NCBI RefSeq assembly: GCF_943371255.1
Contig: NZ_CALRUC010000010.1
Span: 1 to 64,000 of the forward strand
DNA from: Ferrovibrio terrae_B
GTDB taxonomy: Bacteria > Pseudomonadota > Alphaproteobacteria > Ferrovibrionales > Ferrovibrionaceae
DNA: 64,000 bases
Direction of reading: 5' to 3'
Of this stretch, positions 46,553 to 56,254 are shown one piece after another. Numbering within the stretch: the stretch's first letter is position 1; the number at the start of each line of letters is the position of its first letter. A program made the translations under genes and the position numbers. The notes below the pieces were generated by a model that had not been told where the DNA came from, did no database searches, and worked only from the letters and a program-made list of their open reading frames with translations.

Positions 46553-49512
46553 GTGTCCTCCCCGCTGCCTTCGGCGCGTTCGGCGACGCGGGCGAGATGA
46601 TCGTAGTCGCCGGGGTACTTTACAAACCTCGGACGAGGCCTCGACAGATAGGCAATAGATTCTTTGTCGAACTCACCAACCCAGTGTTTGAGTCGATCCA
46701 AAGTTTGTTGTGCGAGTTCCTCGGCGGGGGGGATTTTTTCTCTAGCATTGGGTTTAGATTCTATGACATTTGCAGTCCCGGGTTCCTCACCTCCAGTTAA
46801 GCGAATGTAGATCAAGGCTTCAATATATTTGCTAGGTAGATCTTTGAAGCCGCCGACCTGTGCGATTGCTGCTTCCAAAGCAAGTTGAGGAGCGAGACCG
46901 GAATTTACTTCCTTCTCTGATGGGGGACGTCCCGTTTTGTAGTCAAGGATAGTTAGAGAGTTTTTGGCATGGTTATGGTCAATACGGTCCGCTGTAGCTG
47001 TAAGTGTAAAAATCCCTGCAGGCGCTGCGATTTCTAAAGCTCCATTCTGCTCTAGTAGAACCGTGCGGAAACCTTCAGTGCGGCGGGTGCGCTCATAACT
47101 ATGAAACCAGCGCATGGCACGTTCGAAACGAGGCCACCAGAGTGCCGCTATATCCGGCCTCTGGAGCCAACCACCGAATTCAGTTCGGCCAAGATCAAGC
47201 AATTCGGCTATTGCAGTAGCCTCATCCGGCAGCGCATCGCGATAGCGTTCCTGGAATTTCTCTAGAACAGTGTGAATGACATTGCCACGTAGGCGCGCAT
47301 CAGGTGGTAGTTCGGGTAAATCAAGGCGGCGCAAGCCAAGTATACGCTTCGCATAAATGGCGTAAGGATCGCGAACCCAAGTTTCAATATCGGTAACTGG
47401 TAATCTGCGTGGCCGTGCGGCCACCGGCGGTGAGGGCCTTGGCGGATCAACGCGTAGACTGTGCACCGGTGTATCAAACTGTTCGGCCCAGGCGAGATAC
47501 TGCGGCGCCGCTGTGGCTTTCCAGCGTGCGTCATTCTCCAGCAGCGCTTCCAGCCGCAACAGCCAGCGGGCCGGCACGGTGGGCGTGCCATCCACCTTGG
47601 CCGCGCGGGTCAGGATCACGTCACTGCCACTGGCGGCTTGCACGAAATCATGCGCGGTCTGGCCGAGGCGGAATTCCGGCGCGCTCAGGCCGAGCGCCTG
47701 ACGCATCGGCCGGCTCAGCCACGGATCTTCCTTGGCCTGTGGCGGCCAGGTGCCTTCATTCAGGCCGCCGAGGATGATGCGGTCGGCCTGCTGCAGGCGC
47801 GCTTCCAGCAGGCCCCAGATGGAGAGGCGCGGATGCAGCTGCCGGCGCGGGCGCACCACCTGGCCCTCCAGCAGGGCATCCAGCAGGCGCGGCCATTCGG
47901 CGGGTGTCACAGTGCCAAACTGATCGGCGGCTGCCAGCAGATCGACCACCAGTCCATGCAGCGCCTCGCCGGCATCGTGCTGCCACAGTGGCGAGGGCTG
48001 GTCGGGCGCCACGGTCAGGGCTTCGGCCGCGATCACCTGCACCTGCAACAGCGTTTTCAGATCGGTGGCCTGGGTATCGTCGATGAGCGGCTGCGCAATG
48101 GTGCTAAGCCGTGCCAGCGGCGGCAGCAATTTCGGTGTCCTTGCCAGATCGGCTGCCAGGGCCGCAAGACCGGTGAGCGGACGACTTTTGCGCAGCAGGG
48201 CAATTTCAACATCTCGCGTCCAGCGCAGCAGCTCTTCGCGTGGCATGCCGAGGCGGCAGAAGGGATGCTTCAGCAATGCCAGCAAAGCAACCGGTGCGAA
48301 GTTTTCAGCCACCGCTGTCGCCAGCAGGCGCAGGAAGACGGCAGGGGCCATCTGGAGCAGTGGCTGGCCAGCAGAGTCATCGACCAGGATGTCATAGCGC
48401 GCCAACTCGGCCGCAACGCGGCGCGCGAGCATGCGGTCCGGCGTGATCAGTGCTGCCGTACGCCCCGGGGTTTCCAATGTCTCGCGCATGGCCAGCGCAA
48501 TGGCCAGCGCTTCCTCGCGTGGACCCGGTGCATCAATCCGCTGCAGACCGGTCAGGGCATCACCTGCTGCCATATCATCACGGAGTTCCCGCCAGCGATG
48601 GGTCTCGGCAGGCGGCAGCAGGGCGGCGGTCAGCAATGCGCTGCGCGCGTTCGGTGTGCCATCGCCCGGCCAGTCCAGCACCTCCGCACGCAAGATGCCG
48701 AGGGTATCGAGAAGTCTGGCCAGCGCATGCTGTGGGTGAGTCGGCTCGTCATGGGCTGCCGACCAGGCCACATCGTCCAGCAGGCGGTCGAGGCCGGGCA
48801 GCACCAGGCTGCCCTGCGGCAGGCGCGCAATCAGCTTCAGCAATCGTGCGGTGGCGGGGATGGTGCCGGTGGAACCGGCGGCGATGACGGGATCGCCGGG
48901 TGGCGAGGTCTGCCAGTGCTCGATCCAGCGCTGGGTGGCGCGCTGGCGATGTTCGGCACTGTCGCTACGACCCTGTTCGGCCTTGATCGCCGGCCAGTTC
49001 TCACGGATCACCTGCAGGAAATCCAGGGTCTGCTGCCAGTGGCCGGCAAGCTCTGCCGGCACCAGATCGGGCAGGCGCTCGAGGCCGACTTCCTCGGTGG
49101 CGGCGGTATCAAGCAGGTGGCCGAGTTCGCGCGCCAGCCGCAATGCATTGGCGCTGTCACCGCCGGCAAGAGGCGAGGCCATCACCAACCGGGCCAGCAG
49201 CAGGCTGCGTTCCAGCGTGCCAAAAGGCAGGGCGTCATCGCCGGTTTCGCCGATGCCGCGCAGATCGAGCTCGTCTTCGTCCACATCGCCGAGCGGGCGG
49301 ATGGTCGGCAATAGCAGCGCCTTGCCATCGCCCTGGCGCAGGAAGGCTTCAGCCAGTGCACGGCAGGCGCGCCGTGTCGGCAGCAGCACCGTGACGCGCG
49401 ACAACTGCAGCGGATCGGCGCCATGCTGCCGCAGGATTCCCCGCGCCAGCAGGTCGAGGAACGGCCTGCCCGGTGCGATGGTGTAGACCGTTGGGCTAGC
49501 TGGCGTCGTCAT
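46549..49512 (-). CDS. addB: Double-strand break repair protein AddB with compositionally foreign nuclease domain
   Basis: This 987-residue partner of AddA has the inactivated helicase-like body (residues about 1-700) and a C-terminal nuclease domain with RGNVIHTVLEKFQERY, TADRID, LTILDYKTGRPPSE and the QLALEAAIA block, so the nuclease looks active. The start at 49512 (MTTPASPTVYTIAPG) overlaps murU by 17 bases. DNA coding residues about 704-964 has clearly lower GC (three sample lines give 45-52%, versus 70% just outside), while the reading frame is unbroken. Confidence 0.93.
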   Translation of the reverse strand: MTTPASPTVYTIAPGRPFLDLLARGILRQHGADPLQLSRVTVLLPTRRACRALAEAFLRQGDGKALLLPTIRPLGDVDEDELDLRGIGETGDDALPFGTLERSLLLARLVMASPLAGGDSANALRLARELGHLLDTAATEEVGLERLPDLVPAELAGHWQQTLDFLQVIRENWPAIKAEQGRSDSAEHRQRATQRWIEHWQTSPPGDPVIAAGSTGTIPATARLLKLIARLPQGSLVLPGLDRLLDDVAWSAAHDEPTHPQHALARLLDTLGILRAEVLDWPGDGTPNARSALLTAALLPPAETHRWRELRDDMAAGDALTGLQRIDAPGPREEALAIALAMRETLETPGRTAALITPDRMLARRVAAELARYDILVDDSAGQPLLQMAPAVFLRLLATAVAENFAPVALLALLKHPFCRLGMPREELLRWTRDVEIALLRKSRPLTGLAALAADLARTPKLLPPLARLSTIAQPLIDDTQATDLKTLLQVQVIAAEALTVAPDQPSPLWQHDAGEALHGLVVDLLAAADQFGTVTPAEWPRLLDALLEGQVVRPRRQLHPRLSIWGLLEARLQQADRIILGGLNEGTWPPQAKEDPWLSRPMRQALGLSAPEFRLGQTAHDFVQAASGSDVILTRAAKVDGTPTVPARWLLRLEALLENDARWKATAAPQYLAWAEQFDTPVHSLRVDPPRPSPPVAARPRRLPVTDIETWVRDPYAIYAKRILGLRRLDLPELPPDARLRGNVIHTVLEKFQERYRDALPDEATAIAELLDLGRTEFGGWLQRPDIAALWWPRFERAMRWFHSYERTRRTEGFRTVLLEQNGALEIAAPAGIFTLTATADRIDHNHAKNSLTILDYKTGRPPSEKEVNSGLAPQLALEAAIAQVGGFKDLPSKYIEALIYIRLTGGEEPGTANVIESKPNAREKIPPAEELAQQTLDRLKHWVGEFDKESIAYLSRPRPRFVKYPGDYDHLARVAERAEGSGEDT
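46620..47405. other. Low-GC segment inside addB
   Basis: Counted 60-base lines inside (46681: 31 GC; 46741: 27; 46981: 29) contrast with 42 of 60 at 47581. Codon choice also shifts to T- and A-ending codons. The borders coincide with the nuclease domain. This suggests replacement by recombination with a lower-GC relative, with the frame kept. Confidence 0.75.
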
Positions 49513-50221
49513 GCAGCGTCGCTTCGGCGTGCCTGAGACCTTCGTGAGTCCCGACATCCATCCATTGTCCATGATGGACCAGGCCATGAAGCCGCTCGGC
49601 GGCGATGGCACGATCATAGAGGATGTTCAGCGAAAAGGCCCCGCCAGGTGGATCGCGGAACAGGGCCGGCGATACAATCTGCACCCCGGTATAGACATAG
49701 GGCGCCGTGATATTGCTGCCGCGCCGCATCAGGCGGCTATCGGTGTCGAGCGAGAAATCGCCTGGCCCTCCATAGCCGTCGGCCCGTGCGCGCGGTTGCA
49801 GCAGCAGCAGGCCATCCATGGTGGCGGGATCAAAAGCCGCAGCCAGGCGCTGCAATGCGGTGTCAGTGGTCTCGTCGTGCCAGATCAGATCGGCATTGAC
49901 CGAAAAGAAGGGGGCGGTGCCGAGCAGCGGCAGGGCCTTGGCGATGCCGCCTCCGGTTTCCAGCAGCAGGGCGCTTTCATCGGAGATCACGATTTCGATG
50001 TCACGACGGACTTTGAGATGCGCGCGAATCTGGTCACCGAGCCAATGGGTGTTGACCACGGCGCGCTGCACCCCGGCTTCGACCAGGCGATCGAGGCAGC
50101 GATCCAGCAATGTGCGCCCTGCCACCGGGATCAGCGGCTTGGGCGTGTGGTCGGTGATCGGCCGCAGGCGCGTACCAAGTCCGGCCGCCAGTACCATTGC
50201 AGTGTGCGGGCCGGCGTTCAT
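49496..50221 (-). CDS. murU: Nucleotidyltransferase, MurU-type (MurNAc-1-P uridylyltransferase)
   Basis: This 241-residue enzyme has the nucleotide-binding start AMVLAAGLGTRLRPITDHTPKPLIP, FFSVNADLIWHD (metal Asp) and the closing WMDVGTHEGLRHAE. Directly downstream of an AmgK-type kinase, it fits MurU, which makes UDP-MurNAc from MurNAc-1-phosphate in the peptidoglycan recycling shortcut. It overlaps amgK by four bases. Confidence 0.87.
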   Translation of the reverse strand: MNAGPHTAMVLAAGLGTRLRPITDHTPKPLIPVAGRTLLDRCLDRLVEAGVQRAVVNTHWLGDQIRAHLKVRRDIEIVISDESALLLETGGGIAKALPLLGTAPFFSVNADLIWHDETTDTALQRLAAAFDPATMDGLLLLQPRARADGYGGPGDFSLDTDSRLMRRGSNITAPYVYTGVQIVSPALFRDPPGGAFSLNILYDRAIAAERLHGLVHHGQWMDVGTHEGLRHAEATLHDDAS

Positions 50222-51225
50222 GTCAGCCCAGGCAGCGGCGTATAACGCTGCTCCGGCGATACCATGGCATCGAGCCAGTGACGCAGATCAGCCAGTGCCG
50301 GATGGGCAAGATCGCGTTCGACCAGATTCCACATACGCGGCATAAAGGCCTGGTAATGCGGCTTGCCGTCGCGTTTCCACAGCCGGGTGAAGACGCCGAG
50401 GATGCGGATGTTGCGCTGGGCACCGAGAATGGCATAGCCGCGGCGGAAAGCGGCGTCATTCACACCGCTGCCGGCGATATAGCGCTGCAGCATGGCCTCG
50501 GCCAGTTCAGGCGGCACGTCGCGGCGCGCATCCTCCAGCAGGGAGACGAGGTCATAGGCCGGATGGCCGGCAACCGCATCCTGGAAATCGAGCAGGCCGA
50601 GTTTCGCTGCGCCACTGCGCTGCGGTAACCAGATCAGGTTCTCGGCATGGAAGTCGCGCAGCACCAGGACACGACTTTGCGGCATGGCATCCAGCGCCAC
50701 TTCCGGGGCCAGGATATTCCAGAAGAATCGAAAGGCCTGCCGTAATGCCGCTGACGTGTCGCGACCGGTCAGGGCTGGAAGGTACCAGTCGATGAAGAGT
50801 TCGGCTTCGGTGGCCAGTCGCGTCTCGTCATAGGGTGCGAGTCCTGCCGGTGCGGGATGGCGATGCAGGTCGAGCAGGAAATCGATGGTGGCTTCATACA
50901 GCATTGCCTCATCGCTGCCCTGCTTGAGCAGACGGGCGAAGAGATCGTCGCCGAGATCTTCCAGCAGCAGGAAGCCGTGTTCGACATCTTCGGCCAGCAC
51001 GCGAGGCGCACTATAGCCCAGAGCTTGCAGGTGCCGGGCGATACGTAGGAAGGGGCGGACGTCTTCCTGCGGCGGCGGCGCATCCATCAGCACCGCGGGT
51101 TCGCCATTACGGTTCAGTCGTTCGTATTTGCGGAAAGAGGCGTCGCCGGCGAGATTCGAGCGCACAGCGTTGCCCCAGCCGGCGCGCTGAAGGAAGTCCC
51201 TTGAAAGTGCAAGACGGTCAGACAT
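50218..51225 (-). CDS. amgK: Anomeric sugar kinase AmgK-like phosphotransferase
   Basis: This 335-residue aminoglycoside-phosphotransferase-fold kinase has GDASFRKYERL, FLLLEDLGDDLFARLL, the catalytic loop LRDFHAENLIW and the metal-binding LLDFQDAVAGHPAYDL. AmgK phosphorylates the anomeric hydroxyl of MurNAc/GlcNAc for MurU, bypassing de novo UDP-MurNAc synthesis. Start at 51225 (MSDRLALSRDFL); it overlaps tsaE by eight bases. Confidence 0.87.
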   Translation of the reverse strand: MSDRLALSRDFLQRAGWGNAVRSNLAGDASFRKYERLNRNGEPAVLMDAPPPQEDVRPFLRIARHLQALGYSAPRVLAEDVEHGFLLLEDLGDDLFARLLKQGSDEAMLYEATIDFLLDLHRHPAPAGLAPYDETRLATEAELFIDWYLPALTGRDTSAALRQAFRFFWNILAPEVALDAMPQSRVLVLRDFHAENLIWLPQRSGAAKLGLLDFQDAVAGHPAYDLVSLLEDARRDVPPELAEAMLQRYIAGSGVNDAAFRRGYAILGAQRNIRILGVFTRLWKRDGKPHYQAFMPRMWNLVERDLAHPALADLRHWLDAMVSPEQRYTPLPGLT

Positions 51226-51715
51226 CGGCGGCATAGCTGAAAGCGGCAGGAAGATCGGCCAAGCGTGTGGCCCAGGTGGCATCGCCATGTAATTCGGCCT
51301 GTCGCGGCCCGCCGGCGTCACGGGTGAGCGAGAGCGCCACGGTCAGGGCCGTGGCCGGGGCATGGCTGCCAAGACGGTCAGGCCATTCGATCAGGGTGAT
51401 GCCCTCGCGCAGGGCGTCGTCGAGGCCGAGTTCATCCAGTTCGCGTGGATCATTCACACGATAGAGATCGAAATGCCACAGCATGCCTTTCGACGTGTCA
51501 TAGGTCAGTACCAGGTTGAAGCTCGGGCTTGGCACTTCGACGCTTTCCTCGTGGCTCAGATGCCGGATCAGGCCGCGGGCAAAGCAGGTCTTGCCGGCAC
51601 CGAGCGGACCATCCAGGAGCAGGGCATCCCCGGGCTGCAGACGGTCGGCCAGCAGCACCGCTAAAGCGATCGTGGCCGCTTCGTCGGGCAACTGATAGCA
51701 ACGAATCATCGGCAT
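51218..51715 (-). CDS. tsaE: tRNA threonylcarbamoyladenosine biosynthesis ATPase TsaE
   Basis: This 165-residue P-loop protein has LDGPLGAGKTCFARGLIRHL, the VPSPSFNLVLTYDTSKGMLWHFDLYR block and ITLIEWPDRLG. TsaE works with TsaB and TsaD to make t6A37 in ANN-decoding tRNAs. It is the start of a chain of overlapping genes reaching addA, following the DivL-like gene by 11 bases. Confidence 0.95.
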   Translation of the reverse strand: MPMIRCYQLPDEAATIALAVLLADRLQPGDALLLDGPLGAGKTCFARGLIRHLSHEESVEVPSPSFNLVLTYDTSKGMLWHFDLYRVNDPRELDELGLDDALREGITLIEWPDRLGSHAPATALTVALSLTRDAGGPRQAELHGDATWATRLADLPAAFSYAADV

Positions 51716-51726
51716 GGCTGTCGAGT

Positions 51727-53811
51727 CTACTGACGGCTCAGGAGTGCCGCAATCGGGCCGGGCTCGGGCAGTGGATAGCGTGGCAGCAGGATTTCAACCG
51801 CCTGGGCACCATCGGCACCATCCAGTCTGAGCTGGGCGCCATGCAGGTCGAACAGGCCGCGCGCTACCACCAGCGACAGATCGGCATTGACCCGGCGTTG
51901 ATCGGGTGCATCGACCAGATCGGCAAACAGTTGGCGCGGCTGCACAGGACTCAGGCCGCCGCTGTGGCACTCCACCCTTAAGCCCAGATGCGATTCATCG
52001 TCGGCAGAAAGCTGCAGGGCCACGCGGCCGCCCTGCGGTGTGCCATCCAGTGCCACGGCCATCACGCTGTCGAGCGCCTGCCGCAGGCGCTGGCCATCAC
52101 CGATAATGGCGCCGCTGCCGCTACGCAAAGGCAGGTCGAGCACAATAGCGCGGCGGTCGGCCAGTTCGCGCCACAGTGCTGCATCCTCGCGCCACAGGGT
52201 ATCGAGCGAAAGTTCGGCGGGTTCCAGAGCCATCTGGCCAACTTCGATGGTGGCGATGGCAATGATGTCATCCAGCAGGCGCAGCAGGTCGCGCGAGGTG
52301 ATCATGATATCAGCGCAGTATTCTTCCTGTCGCGCATTCATCGGGCCAAGAATGCCCTGCGACAGTACTTCTGTCATACTGATCAGCGTGCCCAGCGGTG
52401 AGCGCAGGTCATGCGTGATATTGCTGATGAAGGCCGCATTCATGCGGTCGGTCCGCTCCAGCGCCTCATTGCGTTCGCGCAAGGCACGCTCGATGCGGAT
52501 ATTGGCGCTGACATCCAGATAGGTATAGAGCACGGCCCCATCAGGCAGCGGCACCGAAACATAGTCGATCACCGTGCCATCGCCACGCTCCAGGCGACCG
52601 CGTGTGCCTTTGCGACTGGCGAAGCTGTCGATCAGGCGTTCACGCAGCTGCACCCAGTCCGGGCCGCGCTGCATCAGGGGGCGGGCCGCTTCCATCACCT
52701 CGGTGATATGCGGCTGGCGGTTCAGCATGTCGGTATCGATCTGCCAGAGCTGCGAGAAGGCGCGGTTATACAGCGACAGGCGTCCGTCGGAGCCGTAGAC
52801 GACAACGGCTTCATAGAGGTTGTCGAGCGTGGCGCGCTGCACCGCGATCATGGTGTTGGTGGCGCGCTCCAGGGTCAATTGCCGTGTCACATCGTCATAG
52901 GCGAACAGCAGGCCGCCCGAGGGATAGGCGCTGATGACCAGGCGTAGCGTCGAGCCATCGGGCAGGTGGATCAGTTCTTCCGACCGCTCGATTACCGTGG
53001 TGAAGAGCGAGAGCTGGCCACGCTTATAGGTCTGCCAGTCGATCTGTTCGGGCAGGCGGCGTTCAGCACGCAACTGCTCCAGCACCTCGCCAAAGGTGGG
53101 GCGGGTTTCCAGCCAGGATTCATCCAGCTGCCACAGCCGTGCATAGGCGCGGTTCCAGATCAGCAATTTCTTGTCCGGCCCGTAGATCGCGGTAGCAGTC
53201 GAAATGGTGCGCAGCACCTCCATATGTGCGTCCATATGGCGGCGCAGCTGGCCACGGGCATCGGCTTCGGGCGTGATATCCTGGCCGAAGCCAAGCGTAC
53301 CTTCGCCGACCGGAAGTTCAAAGATTCGGTAATTTCGGCGGTCACCCTCGGCGACAAAGCGGCGCTCCTGCGATTTCAGCGTGGCGGCGGCGCGGGCCGC
53401 CAGCGCCAGATCACGCGGCTGGTCGAGGTCATGGGCCGAGGCCAGTTCCAGGCCGCGTTCCACCGCATCCTGTGCGGTGGTTTCTGCCATCAAGGCATAG
53501 CGCGCGTTGACCCAGATCAGGCGGCCTTCGCCGTCGCGACGCCAGATCGGGAAGGGGGCGGCATCCAGCAGGGTACTAGCCTGGGCTTCGGCCTGGCGCA
53601 GGCGGTCGGTCTCGGCCGTCAGGGTATCGAGGCGTTGCTGCAGGGCCGTCGACGCCTTGCGCTCGCCGTCGCGGGCAATGGCGGTGGCGGCCATCTCGGC
53701 TTCGGCGCGGCGCAACTGCTCGGCCATGTCGCGCAGGCGCAAGGCCTGCCAAGCGGCTAGGCCTGCCGCGGCAGTGCCGGCCAGTGCCGTCAGCCACAGC
53801 AACTCGCTCAC
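51727..53811 (-). CDS. PAS-domain sensor pseudokinase, DivL-like
   Basis: This 694-residue protein has one N-terminal membrane helix (LLWLTALAGTAAAGLAAWQAL), a coiled coil, and PAS-type domains at about 80-180, 195-310 and 320-440. A HisKA-like domain follows with His467 (SNITHDLRSPLGTLISM). The C-terminal ATPase domain is recognisable by layout but lacks the N box Asn residues (LRQALDSVMAVALDG), the G1 DxGxG (VECHSGGLSP) and G2 GxGLGL (NADLSLVVARGLFDL). It should not bind ATP normally. The place between ahcY and tsaE is that of divL in Caulobacter and relatives. The start is GTG with GGAG upstream. Confidence 0.8.
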   Translation of the reverse strand: MSELLWLTALAGTAAAGLAAWQALRLRDMAEQLRRAEAEMAATAIARDGERKASTALQQRLDTLTAETDRLRQAEAQASTLLDAAPFPIWRRDGEGRLIWVNARYALMAETTAQDAVERGLELASAHDLDQPRDLALAARAAATLKSQERRFVAEGDRRNYRIFELPVGEGTLGFGQDITPEADARGQLRRHMDAHMEVLRTISTATAIYGPDKKLLIWNRAYARLWQLDESWLETRPTFGEVLEQLRAERRLPEQIDWQTYKRGQLSLFTTVIERSEELIHLPDGSTLRLVISAYPSGGLLFAYDDVTRQLTLERATNTMIAVQRATLDNLYEAVVVYGSDGRLSLYNRAFSQLWQIDTDMLNRQPHITEVMEAARPLMQRGPDWVQLRERLIDSFASRKGTRGRLERGDGTVIDYVSVPLPDGAVLYTYLDVSANIRIERALRERNEALERTDRMNAAFISNITHDLRSPLGTLISMTEVLSQGILGPMNARQEEYCADIMITSRDLLRLLDDIIAIATIEVGQMALEPAELSLDTLWREDAALWRELADRRAIVLDLPLRSGSGAIIGDGQRLRQALDSVMAVALDGTPQGGRVALQLSADDESHLGLRVECHSGGLSPVQPRQLFADLVDAPDQRRVNADLSLVVARGLFDLHGAQLRLDGADGAQAVEILLPRYPLPEPGPIAALLSRQ

Positions 53812-53889
53812 GCGACAGTCTCCGGTATTGCAGGTGTTCTGGCCCCAGACATGGCGCCACTATCGGCCAGCCGAGCCGTGCAAAACAAG

Positions 53890-53940
53890 GCGTTAAAAAC
53901 GACAAAGGCCGGCCCAGGTTGTTTCCTGGCCCGGCCTTTG
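53890..53940 (-). terminator. Intrinsic terminator of ahcY
   Basis: A 16-bp stem with one mismatch (CAAAGGCCGGGCCAGG with its partner) and a 6-base loop is followed on the minus strand by GTCGTTTTTAAC. It lies 36 bases after the ahcY stop, separating ahcY from the DivL-like gene. Confidence 0.85.
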
Positions 53941-53976
53941 CGCATGCGGGGCGATTCGCCCCGATTCAGGGGTCGC

Positions 53977-55371
<1,395 letters not shown>

Positions 55372-55447
55372 TTCGCAGCTCCAGTTTGGCGAGATTTTAC
55401 ACTGGGCGCGGATATAGCAGGCGCCGGGCGGGCCTGTCCAGCATTAC

Positions 55448-55463
55448 ATAAAGAAATCTTTAT
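55448..55463. promoter_or_regulatory. Operator-like dyad upstream of ahcY
   Basis: ATAAAGA-AA-TCTTTAT is a perfect 7-2-7 dyad 77 bases before the ahcY start, overlapping the predicted -10. ahcY is a core target of the ArsR-type regulator SahR in Proteobacteria, so this is a candidate SahR-like site. No regulator gene is nearby. Confidence 0.5.
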
Positions 55464-55488
55464 ATAGGTATATAGATTTTAAGGTCAG
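55461..55488 (-). promoter_or_regulatory. Candidate ahcY promoter
   Basis: On the minus strand CTGACC and TATATA are 16 bases apart in an AT-rich patch just after the ptsH stop. The overlapping dyad at 55448 would block it. Confidence 0.45.
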
Positions 55489-55489
55489 G

Positions 55490-55789
55490 CTATTCAGATT
55501 CCCCGAATTTACCCTCCACCAGGGCGATCAGGGCCTCCAGGGCGGCGGCCGCTTCGGTGCCGGAGGCGGTGATATCGATACTGCTGCCCTGGGTCCCGGC
55601 CAGCATCATCAGGCCCATGATGGATTCGCCATTGACGGTCTGGCCATCCTTGGAGACCTGGATTTTGGCCTGCGGGAAGCGTGCCACCACCTGGACGAAC
55701 TTGGCCGCGGCACGGGCATGCAGCCCCCGCTGGTTGGGAATGGTGACGCTGCGGTGCAGGGGCGCGCCACTCGATGCCGCTGCATCCAT
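55490..55789 (-). CDS. ptsH: Phosphocarrier protein HPr
   Basis: This 99-residue HPr has the active-site His24 (RGLHARAAAKFV) and the regulatory Ser56 (GESIMGLM), target of HPr kinase. It has a short N-terminal extension of about 10 residues. With the EIIA-Man-type protein (one-base TGATG overlap), RapZ and HprK it forms the alphaproteobacterial regulatory PTS, which senses rather than imports sugars. No EI gene is in view. Confidence 0.94.
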   Translation of the reverse strand: MDAAASSGAPLHRSVTIPNQRGLHARAAAKFVQVVARFPQAKIQVSKDGQTVNGESIMGLMMLAGTQGSSIDITASGTEAAAALEALIALVEGKFGESE

Positions 55790-56196
55790 CAGGCAGATTC
55801 TCCGGCCAGCAGCTTGGAAGCGACGTTGATGTATTTGCGGCCGGCTTCCTGACCGGCGCTGACGGCGCTGGCCAGCTCGGCTTTGCCGCGCACGCTGGCC
55901 AGTTTGATCAGCATCGGCAGGTTGACGCCGGCGATCACCTCGACCTTGGCCTGGTCCATGATCGAGATCGCGAGATTGGACGGCGTGCCGCCAAACATGT
56001 CGGTCAGCACGATGACGCCCTTGCCAGCATCGACGGCGGCGACAGCGGCGAGGATATCCTGGCGGCGCTGTTCCATGTCGTCATCGGGCCCGATGCAGAC
56101 GGCGCGCATGTTCTTCTGTGGCCCGACCACATGCTCGGTGGCGTTGATGAATTCTTCGGCAAGGCGGCCGTGGGTGACGACGACAATACCGATCAT
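55789..56196 (-). CDS. ptsM: PTS EIIA component, mannose-type (regulatory)
   Basis: This 135-residue EIIA-Man-family protein begins MIGIVVVTHGRLAEEFINATE, with phospho-accepting His9, and shows VIVLTDMFGGTPSNLAISIM. There is no EIIB/C partner, as is typical for the Alphaproteobacteria, where it acts in regulation linked to the ChvG/ChvI pathway. It lies between rapZ and ptsH. Confidence 0.93.
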   Translation of the reverse strand: MIGIVVVTHGRLAEEFINATEHVVGPQKNMRAVCIGPDDDMEQRRQDILAAVAAVDAGKGVIVLTDMFGGTPSNLAISIMDQAKVEVIAGVNLPMLIKLASVRGKAELASAVSAGQEAGRKYINVASKLLAGESA

Positions 56197-56254
56197 GGGA
56201 CACTATCGATTTTGTTGCTGGTCATGGGTCGGGGGATTCCTTGGCGGCTGCGTC

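Noticed and set aside
47461..49314. 617-codon plus-strand frame opposite addB
   Set aside because: Shadow frame without any domain; it begins at the edge of the low-GC block only because GC-rich DNA lacks stops.
55372..55489. SAH or SAM riboswitch before ahcY
   Set aside because: No conserved SAH/SAM aptamer core seen; the short AT-rich dyad better fits a protein operator.
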